Source: DASRJW01 sp035649435
Lineage (GTDB): Bacteria > Krumholzibacteriota > Krumholzibacteriia > G020349025
Direction of reading: 5' to 3'
DNA: 18,228 nucleotides
NCBI GenBank assembly: GCA_035649435.1
Contig: DASRJO010000172.1
Location: 1 to 18,228, forward strand
Shown in pieces: positions 15,209 through 18,228 of the stretch (the stretch's first letter is position 1; every line of letters starts with the position of its first letter). The notes beneath the pieces were generated by a model. The model made no database searches. It was not told where the DNA came from and was given only the letters and a program-made list of their open reading frames with translations. The position numbers and the translations under genes are program-made.

Positions 15209-16788
15209 GCTTCGAGTTCGCCTGGCATCCAGATGCGTGGCTCTTGGTCGCGCCCATGCTGGTGGTGTGCGGCACGGCGCTCGTCATCCTGGTCGGCGAT
15301 CTGTTCCTGCCGAACGTGCGGTGGACGATTCCCGCTCTCGCAGGGCTCGCGCTCGCGGCGGCGCTGGCGCTCGCGCGCTGGAATCAGCCGTTGGCCGCGG
15401 CCGAAGCCGCATTGAACGGTGCCTTGCGCCTCGACGCATTCGCTATTTTCCTGCAGGTCGCCATCCTCGCGTGCGCGGGCTTGTCGCTGCTCGGTGCCCA
15501 GGCCTATCACGAGCGCGCCGGCACGGGCCGCGCCGAATTCTTCGTTCTCGTGCTCTTCGCCACTGTCGGGATGATGGTGCTGGTGGCGAGCAGCGATCTC
15601 ATCACGATGTTCCTCGGGCTCGAGCTGCTGTCGTTTCCGACCTATGTTCTCTGCGGTTTCCTGCGCCAGCAGATCAAATCCAACGAGGCCGCGCTCAAGT
15701 ACTTCGTGCTCGGCTCCTTCGCTTCGTCGGTGTTTCTCTATGGCATCGCGCTCGTCTGGGGTGCGAGCGGCAGCACGCAGCTCGCGGAAATCGCCCAAGC
15801 GCCCGAGAGCCCGCTGCTCTACCTCGGCGCCCTCCTGGTGGCGACGGGCTTCCTGTTCAAGATCGGCGCCGTGCCCTTCCACATGTGGGTGCCGGACGTG
15901 TACGAAGGCGCGCCGACGCCGGTCACCATGCTCATGGCGACTGCGGTGAAGATCGCCGCGTTCGGTGCCCTGGTGCGCACCTTGCTCGTCACGACCTTGT
16001 ACCAAACCCTGCCGCTCGGCACCATCTTGTGGTGGTGCGCGATTCTCACCATGACGGTCGGCAACATGTCGGCGCTCACTCAGCCCAACATCAAGCGCAT
16101 GCTGGCGTTCTCCTCCGTCGCGCATGCGGGCTACATGCTGGTCGGTCTCGCGGCTGTCGCGACCACCGGTTGGCCCGCCGGCGCGTCCGCCGTGCTCTAT
16201 TACCTGCTCGCCTACGCGGCGATGAACATCGGCGCTTTCACGGTCGTGACCTTGCTCGGTCGGCGCGCCGAGGGCGAGCTCCAGTTCGATCGTGACTGGA
16301 GTGGCGTGGCGCGCCGCCATCCCGGGCTGGGCGTGGCGATGGCGTTGTTCATGATCGCGCTCGGCGGCTTGCCGCCGACCGCGGGCTTCTTCGGCAAGTA
16401 CTCGTTGTTCCGCGCCGCCCTCGATGCCGGGCTCGTGAGCTTGGTCGTCATCGCGGTGCTCAACAGCCTGGTCTCGGTCTATTACTATTTGCGCGTCATC
16501 GTCGCCATGTACATGAAGGCGGAACGTGAAGCGCCACCGGTGTTGCTCGACGCACTGGCACCTCGCGTCCACGCGTTCGACGGACCGGGTGCCATGGCCG
16601 CGCCGGATGTCGTGGCCCCGCCGCCCGCGCCGCGACTGGCCGAAGCGCGGCCCTGGGGGGCGTTCCTGGCTGTCGCCGTCTGTGCCGTCCTCACGCTGTG
16701 GCTCGGAATCGGGCCGAGTCTCGGCGGCCTGCCGGGTCTCAGCCAGGTCATGGCCTGGGCCGAAGCGGCCGTGGAGTCGCTGCGCTAG
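15205..16788 (+). CDS. nuoN: NADH-quinone oxidoreductase subunit N
   Basis: NuoN (ND2 homologue) is the antiporter-like subunit closest to the quinone module. Visible are E140 in LGLELLSFPTYVLCGFLR, K165 in EAALKYFVLGSFAS, K219 in FLFKIGAVPFHMWVPDVYEGAPTPVT and NIKRMLAFSSVAHAGYMLVG. GGLPPTAGFFGKYSLFRAAL is the usual landmark near the end. At 527 residues it is somewhat longer than E. coli NuoN (about 485), with a Pro/Ala-rich linker (about 441-484) before the last membrane helix. The ATG at 15205 overlaps the nuoM stop as ATGA and follows GGGAGGGAG. It closes the nuo operon; no terminator hairpin is visible after it. Confidence 0.96.
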   Translation: MSFEFAWHPDAWLLVAPMLVVCGTALVILVGDLFLPNVRWTIPALAGLALAAALALARWNQPLAAAEAALNGALRLDAFAIFLQVAILACAGLSLLGAQAYHERAGTGRAEFFVLVLFATVGMMVLVASSDLITMFLGLELLSFPTYVLCGFLRQQIKSNEAALKYFVLGSFASSVFLYGIALVWGASGSTQLAEIAQAPESPLLYLGALLVATGFLFKIGAVPFHMWVPDVYEGAPTPVTMLMATAVKIAAFGALVRTLLVTTLYQTLPLGTILWWCAILTMTVGNMSALTQPNIKRMLAFSSVAHAGYMLVGLAAVATTGWPAGASAVLYYLLAYAAMNIGAFTVVTLLGRRAEGELQFDRDWSGVARRHPGLGVAMALFMIALGGLPPTAGFFGKYSLFRAALDAGLVSLVVIAVLNSLVSVYYYLRVIVAMYMKAEREAPPVLLDALAPRVHAFDGPGAMAAPDVVAPPPAPRLAEARPWGAFLAVAVCAVLTLWLGIGPSLGGLPGLSQVMAWAEAAVESLR

Positions 16789-16821
16789 ACTCGGGTCCGC
16801 GACGATCCACACCCTCGCCAC

Positions 16822-16826
16822 GGAGG
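16822..16826 (+). promoter_or_regulatory. Ribosome binding site of the mutase gene
   Basis: GGAGG lies 6 nt before the ATG at 16833 and fixes the start of the methylmalonyl-CoA mutase gene, giving an N-terminus of family-typical length. Confidence 0.75.
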
Positions 16827-16832
16827 CACCGC

Positions 16833-18228
16833 ATGGCCGACGATCGCGACCGTCGGGATCCATCGACTGCCTCGCGCGCAGCGTGGGAACGCGACGTCTT
16901 GCAGCCATTCCTGCAGGAGGCGCCCGAACGCAGCGCCGACTTCACCACGGTCTCCGGCACGTCCGTGCAGCGCTTGTACACGCCGGAGGACATCGCGGGA
17001 TCCGATCCGGAGCAGGATCTCGGCTATCCAGGCAGCTTCCCGTACACGCGCGGCGTCTACCCAACGATGTATCGCGGGCGGCTGTGGACGATGCGGCAGT
17101 ACGCTGGCTTCGGCACCGCTGCGGCATCGAATCAGCGCTATCGCTATCTCCTCGCGCGCGGACAGACGGGCCTCTCGGTCGCTTTCGACCTGTGCACTCA
17201 GATCGGCTACGACTCCGATCACGCGCTCGCGCGCGGCGAGGTCGGCAAGGTCGGCGTCGCCATCGACAGCATCGAGGACATGGAAACGTTGCTCGACGGC
17301 ATCCCGCTCGAGCGCGTGTCCACCTCGATGACGATCAACTCCACCGCTGCGATCCTGTTGGCGATGGTCTTGGTCGTGGCGCGGCGGCGCGGCATCGCCT
17401 GGAGTACTCTGCGCGGCACGGTACAGAACGACATCCTCAAGGAGTACATCGCCCGCGGCACCTATATCTATCCGCCGGGCCCGTCGATGCGCCTCGTGAC
17501 CGACATGTTCGCCTTCTGTGCGCGCGAGGTTCCGGAATGGAACCCGATTTCGATCTCCGGCTATCACATCCGGGAAGCCGGATCGACGGCGGTGCAAGAG
17601 CTGGCCTTCACCCTGGCCAACGGCATCGCCTATGTGCAAGCTGCGCTCGATTCCGGTCTCGATGTCGATCGCTTCGCCGGGCGTTTGAGCTTCTTCTTCA
17701 ACGCGCACAACGATCTGCTGGAGGAAGTGGCGAAGTTCCGCGCCGCGCGGCGCATGTGGGCACGGCTGATGCGCACGCGCTTCGGTGCCCGCAAGGCGGA
17801 GTCCTGCCAGTTGCGCTTCCACGCCCAGACATCCGGGGCGTCGCTCACGGCGCAACAGCCGGAGAACAACGTCGTGCGTGTCACCGTGCAGGCGCTGGCG
17901 GCGGTGCTGGGAGGCGCTCAGAGTCTGCACACCAACGGCATGGACGAGGCGCTGGCACTCCCGACCGAGGACGCCGCGCGCATCGCGCTGCGCACGCAAC
18001 AAATCCTGGCGTACGAGTCCGGTGTCGCCAACACGGTGGACCCACTCGCCGGGAGCTACTACGTGGAGTCGCTGACCGACGAGATCGACCAGCAGGCCAC
18101 CGCGCTGATCGAGAAAGTCCATGAGCTCGGCGGCGCCGAACGGGCGATCGCGGCGGGTTTCTTCCAGGAGGAGATCGCGCGCAGCGCCTATGCCCACCAG
18201 CTCCGCATCGAGGCGGGAGAGACGATCG
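16833..18228 (+). CDS. Methylmalonyl-CoA mutase, catalytic (large) subunit, 3'-truncated by window edge
   Basis: This adenosylcobalamin-dependent mutase interconverts (R)-methylmalonyl-CoA and succinyl-CoA, the last step of propionyl-CoA assimilation. The first 465 residues are present and the frame is open to the window end. The catalytic TIM-barrel is clear: YTPEDI (49-54), FPYTRGVYPTMYRGRLWTMRQYAGFG (69-94, signature in part), GYDSDH (125-130), GTVQNDILKEYIARGTYIYPPGPSMR (195-220, in part) and SGYHIREAGSTAVQE (243-256). Tyr90 and Arg208 match Tyr89 and Arg207 of the Propionibacterium enzyme, which favour methylmalonyl-CoA; isobutyryl-CoA mutases have Phe and Gln there. Tyr244 and His245 match catalytic Tyr243/His244. 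The sequence is closest in style to the archaeal/deltaproteobacterial subunit type of about 520-560 residues, which uses a separate B12-binding subunit. Odd residues: DLCTQ and DHALA, where DLPTQ and DHPLA are usual. Confidence 0.9.
   Translation, partial: MADDRDRRDPSTASRAAWERDVLQPFLQEAPERSADFTTVSGTSVQRLYTPEDIAGSDPEQDLGYPGSFPYTRGVYPTMYRGRLWTMRQYAGFGTAAASNQRYRYLLARGQTGLSVAFDLCTQIGYDSDHALARGEVGKVGVAIDSIEDMETLLDGIPLERVSTSMTINSTAAILLAMVLVVARRRGIAWSTLRGTVQNDILKEYIARGTYIYPPGPSMRLVTDMFAFCAREVPEWNPISISGYHIREAGSTAVQELAFTLANGIAYVQAALDSGLDVDRFAGRLSFFFNAHNDLLEEVAKFRAARRMWARLMRTRFGARKAESCQLRFHAQTSGASLTAQQPENNVVRVTVQALAAVLGGAQSLHTNGMDEALALPTEDAARIALRTQQILAYESGVANTVDPLAGSYYVESLTDEIDQQATALIEKVHELGGAERAIAAGFFQEEIARSAYAHQLRIEAGETI

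Noticed and set aside
16786..16791. TAGACT overlapping the nuoN stop as a -10 box for the mutase gene
   Set aside because: No acceptable -35 element lies 15-19 bp upstream and the match is partly formed by the stop codon.
16526..18124. Long + strand frame overlapping the nuoN end and the mutase
   Set aside because: The translation is Arg/Ala/His-rich with no family motifs. It is out of frame with both NuoN and the methylmalonyl-CoA mutase, which explain the region fully.

Overview
The window is a high-GC (clearly above 60% by eye), gene-dense bacterial chromosome segment read entirely from the + strand. Two classic housekeeping blocks are joined end to end, followed by the start of a B12-dependent mutase gene. 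Every large open frame on the - strand is a shadow of a real gene. The organism cannot be named from this alone. The short EF-Ts (200 residues), a compact NuoG that keeps the extra N7 cluster motif, a fused NuoCD and an archaeal/deltaproteobacterial-type methylmalonyl-CoA mutase subunit argue against a typical alpha-, beta- or gammaproteobacterium. They fit a high-GC Gram-negative lineage such as the former Deltaproteobacteria (Myxococcota, Binatota and relatives), Acidobacteriota or similar uncultured phyla. This placement is an inference.

Region 1 (1-2565) is the conserved translation/nucleotide block rpsB(partial)-tsf-pyrH-frr: ribosomal protein S2, EF-Ts, UMP kinase and ribosome recycling factor. 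Region 2 (2566-2814) is the only sizeable non-coding stretch. It holds a 121-bp element with perfect 27-bp inverted terminal repeats flanked by a 4-bp direct repeat (MITE-like), then a sigma-70-type promoter, then an AT-rich palindrome with the 7-4-7 geometry of a Rex (NADH/NAD+ sensor) operator just before nuoA.

Region 3 (2815-16788) is a complete respiratory complex I operon in the order nuoA-B-CD-E-F-G-H-I-J-K-L-M-N: 13 genes encoding all 14 core subunits, with C and D fused. The genes overlap or are separated by a few bases, except for a 65-bp gap before nuoG that holds a degenerate tandem repeat. The ligands for all iron-sulfur clusters, the FMN/NADH site motifs and the antiporter Glu/Lys residues are readable. 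NuoH is unusually long because of an extra two-helix hairpin inserted in the loop between its sixth and seventh helices.

Region 4 (16833-end) is the 5' part of a methylmalonyl-CoA mutase catalytic subunit. It keeps the substrate-specificity and catalytic residues but has some unusual substitutions near the active site. It could be co-transcribed with nuo, since no terminator is visible between them.

Functionally, the nuo products form a proton-pumping NADH:quinone oxidoreductase. The mutase converts methylmalonyl-CoA to succinyl-CoA, feeding the TCA cycle that supplies NADH. The most noteworthy points are the inverted-repeat element, the candidate Rex operator controlling complex I, and the extra NuoH hairpin. 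I did not find a defence system, CRISPR array, phage, RNA gene or clearly novel multi-gene system here.
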